A stretch of 64,000 nt of DNA. Source: Cylindrobasidium torrendii FP15055 ss-10 (lineage: Eukaryota; Basidiomycota; Agaricomycetes; Agaricales; Physalacriaceae). A program made the position numbers and the translations under genes. Where the stretch lies: NCBI GenBank assembly GCA_000934385.1, contig KN880533.1, positions 1 to 64,000 on the forward strand. Direction: 5' to 3'. Every line of letters begins with the position of its first letter. The first letter of the stretch is position 1. Below the pieces are notes generated by a model. That model did no database searches. It worked only from the letters and a program-made list of their open reading frames with translations, and had not been told where the DNA came from. Positions 37,814-48,560 of the stretch are shown here, one piece after another.

Positions 37814-38456
37814 CCTGGAGGGAAATGAATTCGTGGGTGGTGTCTCGACGCATAGGACTCACTTGAAAAGATGGATGTGGACAGGTGATGAGGTGGTGGT
37901 GGTAAGAAGCGAAGAAAGTTGAGGGGCGGAATTGGTCCTTTTGGGCAAATGACGTTTGAGTATGGGCTCAAAGTCCGTAATCTCATCTTCAGGCCCCGTT
38001 GTTGAAGCCTCTTCAATGATTGGTGCAATCCAGCTTTTACGATGAAGTTCCCGGGGACCATCCCCTCCCAAAGAGAACTTGGTTCGTCTGCGAGCAACAG
38101 CCAGGGCTCGATTTGTTCAGTTCTCACCTCTGTATTCGCTGCGTCCGCGAATCAGTAGGCGAATCCGGAATGTAGAATCGAAATTCTAGGAGGCAACGAA
38201 CGTGTCTTCCTCCTGATGAGAAGGCATCCACCCGAGTTTGTCTACTAGGCCTTTAATAATATCTACCATCGTCCAAACACAGCACAAGCAGCCTCGTTTC
38301 TCTGCCTCATGCCCCAAACGCGACTCTTTTCGGCGATACTTTGCGATACTGTTACATAATATGGTATATCCTAATCTCCCGTCTTCCTGCTCCCCTTCAC
38401 TTAACCTCCTGGCTTCCCACAGTGATGTAAGTGCGATACGCACCCAATTGAGGGGT
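37814..38456. other. UGP1 upstream region
   Basis: This region holds the UGP1 promoter or leader and the 3' flank of the arrestin-like gene. A pyrimidine-rich tract ending in an acceptor-like CCAG lies just before the chosen UGP1 start, so a leader intron is likely here. No independent gene is seen. Confidence 0.4.
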
Positions 38457-40028
38457 TTAGATGTCTAACGGATGCGTCCAGCTCTCCTCTGTCCAAGAGT
38501 CTGTCACAAGTCTAATCGGGTGGAGATGTTGAAGCGGCATGAATGCAGCCTTAGTGCCCCCCGAAGGTACCAGGGCAAACAACACATAATCCTGCCAACG
38601 TTCATGTCAAAGGTACAGTGGATAGAAAATGGCGTACTGACCTGTACTGCGACTACCCCAATGTTGAACGACCCCGACCGCACCTCTGATGTACATCTCA
38701 CTTCCCCCTCCCAGTCCGTGTAGACTCCAAGCGCATCCATACTTGCAGTAGCTGGTGGGGGCATCGCCCACACCTTTCCCTCCCCGATACTCCTGTTCCG
38801 CCACTGCGTCCTCCCATTGACGGTCACTACCGTCCGTCGGACCAAACTCACCGCCATGACAAGCCTGTCAGGGACAAGCAGCGATAGCGACCCCAACGGA
38901 CCGCTGAGTTGGATGTGGAACGGAATGGCGTCTTCGAGACCGTACGTTTGTACCGCTGGGGTTAAGAACTACGTCCAGGGATCCACATTCAGTGCCGGTT
39001 CTTCACCATCTCGAAAAGAACGGCTCACAGTGCAATTGACCGACTCAACGCCCGTATTTTTGGCAGGTAACGTTGCACTAAATTGGTGCCATTCATCTGG
39101 TACGTATTTCAACGTTGAGAGTATCGTGTCGAAGCATGGTGATATGGGGCGTGCAGGACGTGTTCGCGGACGGTGCTCAATTTCCACAGAGTACCTATGA
39201 GTGTACATTCACTGTCATCAAAAAAGTGCAGACCTATTTGAGAATCGAGCGCACCTTTGACCGCGATTCCAAAGCCCAAATCTCTGCGGTGTGCGCTTGA
39301 TTTGGATGATGAGTTCAAATGTGATACCCACCCACAGCGTTGGAGCCATGTAGAACATGGCATTGTATGTGGGCGGTAGTTTTTTTGTGTCGTCCTCCTC
39401 GAGCGTGCAAGGCATCCTCATCTCGATTGATAGCAAGGATGGACATTGCTCGTCCTCATGCTGCTTCCATAAAAGTTGAGTCTTGGTGACAAGGACAGAG
39501 TCGGACATGCCCATATCTGGTACCAGAATAGACATGCGACCCTCTAACTACGCGACCGACATTCAGTACAGGGAGCTCGCTAGATTGCCAGTTGCACAGT
39601 GGTATCAAACTCACCGTGATATCTACTTCCACTACGTCCGCTGGAACCATGACCTCCAGTTCCCCGTGTATCAGCGAATTCCGTCCATAACAAGGCATAA
39701 GCTGCTTCTCATCCTGGTCTCTCAAAGTGAGGGTTGCGTGTCTCCATTTCCGGACGAAATTCCCGCCTTCCAAGAAAGCTTGTGCGTCAGGATAGCGCGG
39801 AGTAAACTGCAAAGTCTCCTCGTTCGAGGTGGGAAGTCGCGAATATCCTGGGGTATTGGCTGCTGGCGAGTAAGGCGGCAAAGGGATTTGTGGACCGCAC
39901 AGCGCGGCCGCAGCTGCAGGCGTGTCGTTGCTTGGCGCTTCTGAACCTTCGTGCTGCTTCCTCTTTGCGAATCTTGCCAGTAAACTGGAGTCCAGTTTAC
40001 TACGATGCATTGCAGGGATCGCGGTCAT
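38457..40028 (-). CDS. Arrestin-like domain protein
   Basis: The N-terminus is disordered and proline-rich (QIPLPPYSPAANTPGYSRLP). It leads into a beta-sandwich start: RKWRHATLTLRDQDEKQLMP, then YGRNSLIHGELEVMVPADVV. Later exons read LPPTYNAMFYMAPTLWVGIT, FELIIQIKRT and IPFHIQLSGPLGSLSLLVPD, then DALGVYTDWEGEVRC. The last exon, joined after VVAVQ, ends IRLVTDSWTEESWTHPLDI. The pattern of a charged strand followed by YGRN, repeated strands and a C-terminal VTDSW recurs in a large basidiomycete family of arrestin-like proteins. Those may serve as trafficking or ubiquitin-ligase adaptors. The family call rests on pattern rather than a defining motif. Introns are short and standard. Confidence 0.6.
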
Positions 40029-40536
40029 AGGAATAAGATTATGCAGCGGGAGTCGAAGTGGGGCAGTGACAAGAAGCGTATCAAGGATGCACAAGCCTCA
40101 AGGACCAACTTACTACTCATCACAAGACCCTTCGGTTGAGGTAGAGATAAGGTCCCTCAGGCTTAGTCACTGCTCTCTATCGCTCATGCGGACCGACGGC
40201 TTCATCGTCAGGCTCTTGGAAGCTTGGAAATTGCTTGGGACCAGAGGAAAAGGACTGGTACGGGAGAACAATGTCGTGTGGCAGACAGTGGTAAACTCGG
40301 ACGCGTCGCGTGTGCGTGACTATACACCGTTCGATCGTATGGCACGCGCTGCCTGAGTGGCGCAGCTGATTGAGGACATTGGGATTTGCCCTCTTTGGCT
40401 TGGACACTGTCTGCCATGATTTCGAGTAATTGTATGTGAGTGACCCATTAATCAAGCTGTGGGTGCTTGCAGAAGTACTTGTGTCCATGAAAGTACATAC
40501 ATAACATATAAGAGGAAGAGGACCTGCAAATCCAAC
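40029..40536. other. Intergenic region, no gene seen
   Basis: This is the promoter side of the arrestin-like gene and the 3' flank of the Cys-rich GPI-type gene. Short open frames on both strands lack start, splice or family support. Confidence 0.45.
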
Positions 40537-41407
40537 CTAAAGTAAGAAGTAGGCTACGATGGATACTGGTGCCAAAATTGGTCCAGAGATAGCATGCCAG
40601 GTTGACCCTCCATTTGTATCATTCTGACTTGTAGCGGCGAAGACACCATCAACAGCAGTTTGAGATACGCCTTCAGAAGCGCTAGATCCCGCTGAGTTCA
40701 GAGTCAACAATCAGGTCTCAACGGTGCAGCACCAGTCCACTTACCAAGAAAATCCTCTCCACAAACCCCAGATACTGTCGAGTCTGCATTGGCGACAATA
40801 TCAGGGAATGCGTCCCGCGCAATAGAGAACGCTTCCTGGACACAACCAGTACACGCCAGGTCGTCTGCCCCAGCGGCCACTAACTGCTCGACGTCGTTCA
40901 TCAGATTCAGGAAACTGAAGTCCGATGTCGAAAGCGTTCCAACAATAGATTCCAAATCCGTAATGGTCTGCACGGCGCAAAGTTGGTTTGTCGTGTCACT
41001 TCGAGGATGTGAGTGGAGGCGCACGCCAGAGGGGAAAAGACATACTTCTTGAGGCAGGAGACCTCTCTAGCGACAGGATAGACCTTCTGAACGAGCGGCA
41101 TGATTGTGCTCGCAATATCATCCTGGGAGACGGAAAACCCAATTCCAGCAAGATCTTCTGAGCAGCCCGTGGTGACATTGGTCACCACGGCCGTTAGGCT
41201 CTCATCAGAGCATGTACCTTGAGCACACATGCCCGTGAGCCACTTGCTGACCGTCTGCGGTACAGATGGGTTCGATCCTATGAAGAAGGACAGAAGTGCG
41301 CCTGGGTTCAAACATGCAGCCTCTGGAGACGAAAGTAGGCCTTTAACTGCCGATGTACAAGTGGCAGAGAAGTAGAGCAGAAACGTAGCAAAATTACGAT
41401 CCGTCAC
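40537..41407 (-). CDS. Cys-rich secreted protein with GPI-type C-terminus
   Basis: Three exons read a probable secreted protein: a hydrophobic leader (FATFLLYFSATCTSA), EAACLNPGALLSFFIGSNPS, WLTGMCAQGTCSDESL, VTNVTTGCSEDLAG, then CLKNDTTNQLCAVQTITDLE, DDLACTGCVQEAFSI and GVCGEDFLAGSSAS. The end (GPILAPVSIVAYFLL) is hydrophobic and suits GPI attachment. Ten or so spaced cysteines and NxT sites suggest an extracellular disulfide-bonded domain found in many basidiomycete cell-surface proteins. The open frame has no ATG: it begins with GTG just after a stop, and no upstream exon with a fitting splice phase was found. The start is therefore unresolved. Confidence 0.65.
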
Positions 41408-42893
41408 GCGTCACGCCCAGAGAAAGACGTCCATGCTCCGCCAGGGTCCCCGCTCGTTAGACGCAAGCCAGACAAGGCAGACTTGTGCTGCCGACGAGCC
41501 GCGGATCCCAAATCACGGCACAATGAGCTGGACGCTGCGGCGCATACCCGATCCGCCTCCGAATTTGGGATTTTGTCGGCGAGGATCTTGCCACGTGCAC
41601 TCCAGGCGTCGGTGGTGCCACTCGATCCGCGCACTACATGTACGCGCCTGGGTGCTCGACGCCGCATTGAGTGAATCATGGCGCTGAGACCAACGCTGCT
41701 TGTAGGAATATGCCACGGAAAATACGGTCAAGGAGGAGGACTGAGAACGATTGTGTACAGAGCAATCTGTCAGTGCGTACGGCATAGAATCAATAACATA
41801 GAGAGGGGCAAATATAGTCGTTACACGAGGATTGAGGTTACGAAATGAAAAGCAGTGACTCACTTTCGATACGTGAAGTCCAAAATATCCATGCGTGCAT
41901 TCTCCAGTATGAGGTCAAGAGAAACGGGTGGCATTATGTGCACAACTTTACAGCGTGAAGTGATGAAAGGAGGAAAGAAACAAGATGAATCTCTCGCTGC
42001 TGAGTATATATAAGATATATACACGTTGCACCGTCTTGAAAGCATACGGTTGCCTGACGGTTTGCACATTGCAATCTACATCCTCGTGTACAGAGATTCG
42101 CACTAGATTTGCACACCTAGATGACACAATATATTGTCGTAAATTGTGCTGATATGAATTTCTTTCGGGTATGAATTTGATTAAAGAAATAGTGTGACCA
42201 ACAAATGCCGAGCGCGGTGACTCTGCCAACGTATTTTTTTGCATCAACCAACGTCTTTCCACATCTTCCACCAGCCTCTCTGCCCTTGGAAAACAGTTGG
42301 GAAGAATTTCCCACTGCACAAAAAGACGTTGCGACAGCCAAAAGATACATTATGCGGTGTGCCACTGCACTCGCAGCGGTACACGTGGTCTTCGTGGCGC
42401 CTTGATCCTCCGCGATCGTGGTTGGCTTTGTGCCAGCACCATGCTCGCCGCCGTGCTCGAGCTCAGGCTCATCTCCCTGCTCGTAACTCGGACACGACTG
42501 AGCATCGACCTATTTGCTCTGGATGGTTGTGGTTGTGCGCCATAGCGGTTATTCTATTTGGGCAATGTTGAGTACGCGTCATTTTATCCTTCTGCGCGTT
42601 ATGCGTTTCTCCAACTTGTTCTGACCATGGACAGGTCATTCAACGGTGTATTGGGAGCGCACTAGTACTGGATCTTTCAAGCATGAATCCTGCAGCTGCA
42701 ACTTCAGATATTACAGTGCGTGCTGTCCTGGCCATCTCCCCCGCCCCCAAATTATTAACGGCTGAACCTAGGCACACAACTCGATCCAGCAGCAAGTCCC
42801 GATGCCGACAGTTCAGATGCGCGGCAAATCAGACGCACACTTTGGTCTCGGATCATCATTGTCTTTCCCCTCCTCCTCCCACCGTCAGTACCC
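41408..42893. other. Gene-poor 1.5-kb region
   Basis: There is no complete gene. The region contains a possible minus-strand first exon (41864-41934, listed separately) behind a long TATA-like run, and the promoter of the XPG-like nuclease. Other open frames are short and lack splice continuity. Confidence 0.4.
41864..41934 (-). CDS. Possible first exon of an unrecognised minus-strand gene
   Basis: The ATG at 41934 gives MPPVSLDLILENARMDILDF followed by a perfect GTGAGT donor (41863-41858). On the same strand, about 70 bp upstream, lies a TATA-rich run (42005-42020). A downstream exon could start after an acceptor near 41762, but none of the three frames gives a recognisable protein. It may be a real short gene, a gene remnant or chance. 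Confidence 0.22.
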
Positions 42894-44810
42894 ATGGGAG
42901 CCAAGCGATACTGGGAGGTGCGTCATCATTGCCTAGCCTCCCACAACTTATTCATGACCATGTAGATGCTCTCCAATGGCTACGGCGTTGACGTTGAATC
43001 TATCAAACTGCCCACATATGCAACAAGGGGCTTCCTTGAAAACTCGGGAAATGTGCGCGCTATCCGCATGGCCATTGATGCTCGTGGAGTGCTTCATCGT
43101 GCCGGCTACGCTGGCGGCAAGTTCTCGTCTACGATTGCCGACCGAGGATGCCTTTTCAACATTATCTGCGCCTTCCGTAGCATCCCCATGCTCTCCCTCT
43201 TTGTCTTCGATGGGGCTAGTCGTCGTGGTGTCAAGCGTGGCCGGAGGGTCACAGGGAATCCCCACAACCTCGAAGAAAGTATGCAGGACCTACTTGATGC
43301 ATTTGGTATGGAATGGGCTCGTGTGCGTATTCACTCAATTTTTACTGTTGCTCTGCTAAATCTGACTTGTAGCCGGACGGCGAAGCCGATCGCGAGTTCA
43401 GCTTCATCCTCAAGTACGGAATGGCCGACTGTGTTCTCACAGACGATAATGATGCTTTACCCCACGGCATAACTCACGTTTACCGCCCGTATGTCTCCAC
43501 TCTTAATTCAAACGCTATCTCATGCTGATTTCTCCCTAGCGCGGTCAATGTTACTGGCCAGAAGACAAGCTCTATCCACAAATTCCTCAATGGAGTACTC
43601 TACACCACCAATGCTTCGAAGAGCATTTCCGACCACATTTTCGTGAGCATTTGCTTGGGTTCAGACGGCGATGTACGTTGTCCATTGTTGCAACTCATTC
43701 CTTTCTATGTACTAACGGTAATCTTAGACTGGTCTTTCTGGAGTTGGTCCCGCCCTTGTCGAGATTCTGTGTGCTTTCCAACACCACGACACGCTAATCC
43801 AGTGCGCTCAATATACACCGGAGAACTTCGAGTCAGCGCGCGCTGTGTTCCTCGCCGCCATGAGATCCAGTTGCATGGCACACTCAAGTGGTCGCGTCCG
43901 GGCTATCACATTCCCCGCAAGTTTCCCGTCAAAGACCATCATCCAGCGTTACCTCGTCAACCCACCAGGCGACTCGACAGGCCAACACCAGTCCCAGTCG
44001 CCCGACTACAGTACCCCACCTTGCCTCCCCCGTATCTCGCACTGGATGGCGGGAAATCTCACGGGCTGTCGCAACATGAAGACGCTCTACCATCGTGCTG
44101 TGCGACAAGTCGTCCCAATCCTTGTTATGCGCCAGCTCATCCTCGAAGTCATGGGATACGACAACAACCTCGAGAACGTCGCGCCATTTGCGCATCACCT
44201 TACGCTAACACCAACGGGCATCGAGTCGTCCGACAACATTCAGCTACTTGTTCGCATGCCCGCTTCCATGGTCGCCGAAATGGTTAGCGGTGCCACCGAA
44301 GGCATACTCCCTCGCCATGCCAGCCGGGTCAAAGTGTGGATTTCATCCGACATTTTTATGGAGGTAGTCCGCCTTCGCACATTGCAGACTACCACCGCTT
44401 CGGAGGGAGACACACTGGTCCCTGGCGACACCAATGAACATGAGCATGGAGGTGAAGAGGATGGGCCGACGGGCAGCAAAGAGGATGGATTGGGCAGCGA
44501 GGAGGATGGATTGGGCAGCGAAGAGGATGGCGAAGAGTATTGCCCGGCACAGGATGATTGGTCTACGGAGGGTGTGTCGTCACCGACAGCGCCGGCGCCT
44601 GCAGCAATGGACGGAACCTCTCATTTGGACGTCAGCCTCGACCTCACTGGCGCTGACGAGCTTATCCGGCCCTTCAAAAAGCGGAGGTCCTCGCATGCGG
44701 CTGCCATACATGGTGGCTGGGAGCCTCTTGTGGCGGCGGACGGCTCCCATCTGGGTTGGATGAAAGTCAGTGTTGGGGAGAATGGAGGTGAGATTATTAC
44801 CGTTGAGTAG
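42894..44810 (+). CDS. XPG/Rad2-like (PIN-fold) nuclease, agaricomycete type
   Basis: Exon 1 (MGAKRYWE) joins MLSNGYGVDVESIKL, equivalent to the MGxxxLW start of FEN1/GEN1/XPG enzymes. The N region has AIDARGVLHRAGYAGG and SLFVFDGASRRGVKRGRR. The I region reads RPDGEADREFSFILKYG, MADCVLTDDNDALPHGI, with the acidic metal ligands kept. The helix-two-turn-helix equivalent is GSDGDTGLSGVGPALVEIL. The C-terminal half is family-specific and includes an acidic direct repeat near 44459-44537 and a basic KKRRSSH patch. Such enzymes cut flap or junction DNA; this subgroup has no assigned role. It lies 204 bp upstream of the tyrosine recombinase on the same strand. Confidence 0.8.
44459..44537 (+). repeat. 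In-frame tandem repeat, 24-bp unit
   Basis: Near-identical 24-bp copies (GAGGATGGATTGGGCAGCGA-type) encode repeated EDGLGSEE units within the acidic C-terminal region of the XPG-like protein. Copy number is likely to vary between strains. Confidence 0.75.
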
Positions 44811-44950
44811 TGAACTGTATGTGAATGTATAACGGCCGGGTGGATTGTATTGTATATTAGGATGAAATGGCAACTGTACAGTATGTAGGATAGTGTATAA
44901 CGTGTATGTTGAATGAAATGAAAGTACAGTTGGAACATGCAGTAGACAGT

Positions 44951-45001
44951 GGTCTCAGTCAGCGTGTCTGCTGCGTTGTGGCCTTGCGACTGACTGAGAC
45001 C
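44951..45001. repeat. Perfect 12-bp inverted repeat upstream of the recombinase
   Basis: GGTCTCAGTCAG (44951-44962) and CTGACTGAGACC (44990-45001) are exact reverse complements with a 27-bp spacer. The right arm ends 13 bp before the recombinase start codon. The element could be a recombinase binding or crossover site, an operator, or a hairpin in the mRNA leader. Confidence 0.85.
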
Positions 45002-45014
45002 TTCTCTCACCGCC

Positions 45015-46704
45015 ATGAGCTCTACCATCTCTGGAGTTTTGCACATGCCAGCAGTGCAGGCAGCTCTGAATCGAGCGAGCGCTGTTCGGCCAGGCGACGA
45101 AGATTATGCAGGAATCTGCGATGACTTGGCCGATGCTACGAACATGAATATTGACCGATTCGACGGCGCTGGAAATGACAATGAAAACGAAGATGAGGAC
45201 GAGGACGAAGACGAGACTGAGGACACAAATGACGAGAACGGCCATAGTCTACTGCTTGAGACGGCACGACAGCGCTCAAAAGGCATTAAGCCGGGAACTG
45301 AGAAGACATACCTTCGGTGTGCTCATTTCTTTGTCCACAAGTCAGCATGCAACGCTCACATTGTTTTAGACTATTTAAACAGTTCCTCGCCTTTGGAGTG
45401 GCTCACAAGTGCTTCAGCGAGTCATTCGAGGCCAAGCCGGGTGTCGCAATGCCAGCCGAAATGCCTGCAATCTGTGTTGCATGGATCATTGACAAGTGCA
45501 CTCTTCTCTCTTTTTTACCTCCTTCAAGAGCTCATCGCATTTTAAGATGTGATTATGTACAACTCGATGGGACACCTCGCCCAAATTCAAGCACTCCTGC
45601 AACATGGGCTACCGCACAAAAGATGCGCGCGGCACTTACCTTTGTATTTGGAAAGATTTGCGGCCTTGGAACTACGCCTTGGCACGAGAGTGAGTTGAAA
45701 CGAGGTGTATGGCTCGGAAATCCGTCAGCGTCTCCCGTCTTGTCCTCTTTCATGACTGGGCTTAGCCGAGAAAAGGCAAGCATTGTTTTCTATAGATTTG
45801 ACTGTGTGTCTGATCATTCTCTCACAGAATATGCGCGGTGAGGCTCCAACCAGTTCGCGTGCCATTACGGCCGACGACCTCCAACGGCTTCATCTCCTCA
45901 ACACCGACCCTTCTCTCAAGACGATGCCGGCATCCGACCCACGCATGAGACTTGGTGGCTGGATGGTTCGTATAATGCTGATGGCATTATACACCATCTG
46001 CTTTTTCTGCCTACTTCGCGGTGACGAGGCTCTCGGTTTGCAGATGCAAAATATAGATTTTAAGAAAGGCAGGGATGGCCGACAGACGCTCTGGATATGG
46101 TTAACGCATCGGAAGACCAATCAGCATGGTGGTGCGTCTTAAAAATCCTGCCTTAGAATTTCCACGCTCTAAATTGACCTTGAAGGTATCAAACCGTTTG
46201 TGATTCGTATGTTACCAGCTTACCTGCGGCATCTCTGTCCTGTGCGTGCTCTTGCAGAATGGCTTGAGGCCTCTCAGATCACCGAGGGATATATATTTCG
46301 CTCCTTCGATAAGGCTGGTCGCCCAATTCTCATCGAGAATAAACACATTGTGAGTGCCACTCATGATCGAGTTTGCAATCTAATCACAATGCAAGAGTGC
46401 TGCCGACTTCACACAGCTTTTCCGCTGTAATATGTATGAGCTTGGACATGGACCATGGGCTTATGCATCTCATTCATTCCGTCGTGGAGGATGTCAATGG
46501 CTGCACCAAGATCTTCGTTGGCATCTTCGAAAAATCTGTGAATGGGGCGGGTGGAGTGTTGAATACAGCAACTTGACCATTGTCAAGTATCTCATTAACC
46601 ACAACGACAACCCTACCATAAAGCGGGAAGACTTTTTTGATTTCGAGAAACTACCTACAACGGCATGTAACACTTGCGGGCGGTCGTGTGCTTGCGGATA
46701 CTAG
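45015..46704 (+). CDS. Tyrosine recombinase (Crypton-like), intact
   Basis: Six exons (45015-45316, 45370-45495, 45547-45775, 45828-46131, 46186-46349, 46396-46704) total 1434 nt and encode 477 residues. After an acidic N-terminal stretch, a SAM-like core-binding region begins (IKPGTEKTYLRLFKQFLAFG). The catalytic residues are all visible: Arg in CLLRGDEALGL (about residue 282), Lys in WLTHRKTNQ, H-x-x-R in SHSFRRGGC (about 401), Trp in WGGWS, and the nucleophile Tyr in LTIVKYLI (about 439). The C-terminus has a Cys-rich CNTCGRSCACGY. The fold matches eukaryotic Crypton/DIRS-type recombinases. Intron 3 is GC-AG. No terminal repeats of an element were found, so it may be mobile or domesticated. 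Confidence 0.82.
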
Positions 46705-46739
46705 AAACAGAAACAGGACTTTAATTCATGTGTACCGTA

Positions 46740-48560
46740 CTACACCTCATCCTCTCCATCCTCGCTACCACCAATGTACTCTACTCCAAGCTTCTTACAG
46801 TACGCGCGTGCTATCATAGGTATCGCTGTCATCACGACCTTGCCGCCGCGGTTATCCGAGTACGCAAACACTTCATTGAACCTCTCACCATACTCAGCCT
46901 TTGCCTGCGCAACCAACTGATTGTCATAGCCTGCCCTCCTCGCACGCATGCTCTTCATGAGCGCAGTGAACGACATGCGGCCTTTGGCATCGCTGTACGT
47001 CTCCCAGAACCTGGTCTCGCCGAGACGGCGGTACTCGCGAATGAAATCCTACAAACACTTTAGTAAGATTTCCAGAAGACCGTCCTCACGTACTCGGTAT
47101 TGTGTCCATTTGTTCTTCTCTTTCTCCCACACATGCGGCACCTTGGGATTGTTCCGGAACAAGAGCGGTAAGTATACTAAAGGGATTGCCTGCTCACGAA
47201 TCCGGACAGGATAAACCGACCCGGGCATGTATACTGGATTCCAGCCGTCGTCATCCCAGGATGCCACCAAGCGCTTTGTATCCGAAAATCTGAGCGGATC
47301 CGGTGCAGTAACCTCATCCTTGGTGAACACAAATGGTGCACCACGAATCTGGATGGTGATACGATGAACAGTGGCGGTGTCAGGCGAATTGGGACGTGCG
47401 CAGATAGTACTAGTGCTTGGGAGAAAATGATTGCCGTCTATTGCCAGTGTCGGCGACTGGTTCTGCGTATTTGAGATATTCGCATTGGCGCAAAGTATTG
47501 TCGACGGAAATGGAGGATTCTGCGCGCCTGTCGGTGGAAATAAGCTGGTGCCGTGGTTTTGTCCAGCCGCAGAGTCGGTGTGGTCGGTAGAACTGGCACG
47601 GTGGAGGTTCAGTCTTGCCGATGTGATGGATTGCACATAGCGTTGGCATGCAAGAGGGTCGAGAGGCGAAGGAATTGGTGGTGATGGCAAACTCGGATGC
47701 GGATCCTGGATTTGATGTGAGTAGTACTCAGCAGGACGGGGGTTAACGCACCAAATTCGTCTGCGTGTTCATCGCATTCATGGACGGCGGCAGGTTTACA
47801 GCGGCCAAAGTTGTTGTGGCTAGATGCGAATTGCGGAGGGGCACATTCTGCTTCCTCTCCTGCCGAACGATGCTCATTATTTCCCTTGTCTACACAGGAC
47901 AGTCAGCGGGGTGCCTCAGATTCAGTAGCTATGGACCACGGACCGCAATCTTTATTTTGTCCTTCTCTGCCTGAGTGCGGCGATCCTGAGATTGAGCGAC
48001 GTGTGGATTGTGGGAAGGAAGTTCTGGTTTTGCCTCATTCAGCCACGCTTCGCGGGGGTTGGGCTTTCGCTTTGTCGTAGGCTTCAACGGTCCATTATGG
48101 GGACGGGTGGCGAAGGCAAAAATCCTGATCAAATTGTCAATGAAGTGTGTGCAGGTGAAGCAGAGCACACACGTATTCTTCCACAGATCCATTCCACCCT
48201 CGCTGAACTCGACCAACCGTACGAGTAGCTCATCCTTCCTTCCAACTCTGTGCTGGCGAAAATCCTTGCATAATGACTTGAGGTCGGCGACGTTCATGAC
48301 AGAACTGACAGAGTCAGTGGATACAACATGAGTACCTGCTAGAACACATACAGATCAATCTGGCGCGTATCGAGTTCCTGCGCCTGAGGGTCGTCCGGTA
48401 CGATAGGAAATACGACTGGTTCATTCTTAGCCTTTGCGAGTCTGGCGGCCTGGCTATCCTGTGGCTGCTGCAGCTGCTTGCGCTTCGGTGTTCCGCGTAT
48501 CGATGGAGGGCGCAATGGCTGTGATATCGACGCCGAAGCTGAGCCAGTTGCAGAGTCCAT
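46740..48560 (-). CDS. SAP-domain nuclear protein
   Basis: The chosen start at 48560 reads MDSATGSASASISQPLRPP, followed by a Lys/Arg-rich stretch. A GTATGTG-donor intron joins RQIDLSVMNVADLKSLCKDF, and a SAP/HeH motif follows (DLKSLCKDFRQHRVGRKDEL). Later exons give a disordered middle, then an apparently folded region (ITIQIRGAPFVFTKDEVTAP, FSDTKRLVASWDDDGWNPVY, VRIREQAIPLVYLPLLFRNN). The C-terminal domain reads RRLGETRFWETYSDAKGRMS to GKVVMTAIPMIARAY, with an acidic end. SAP domains bind DNA, usually at AT-rich sites. The function is unknown. Its stop codon is only 35 bp from that of the convergent recombinase gene. Confidence 0.7.

Noticed and set aside
41404..41679. 91-codon minus-strand open frame upstream of the Cys-rich gene
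   Set aside because: Considered as a 5' exon of the GPI-type gene, but no donor and acceptor pair joins the frames in phase.
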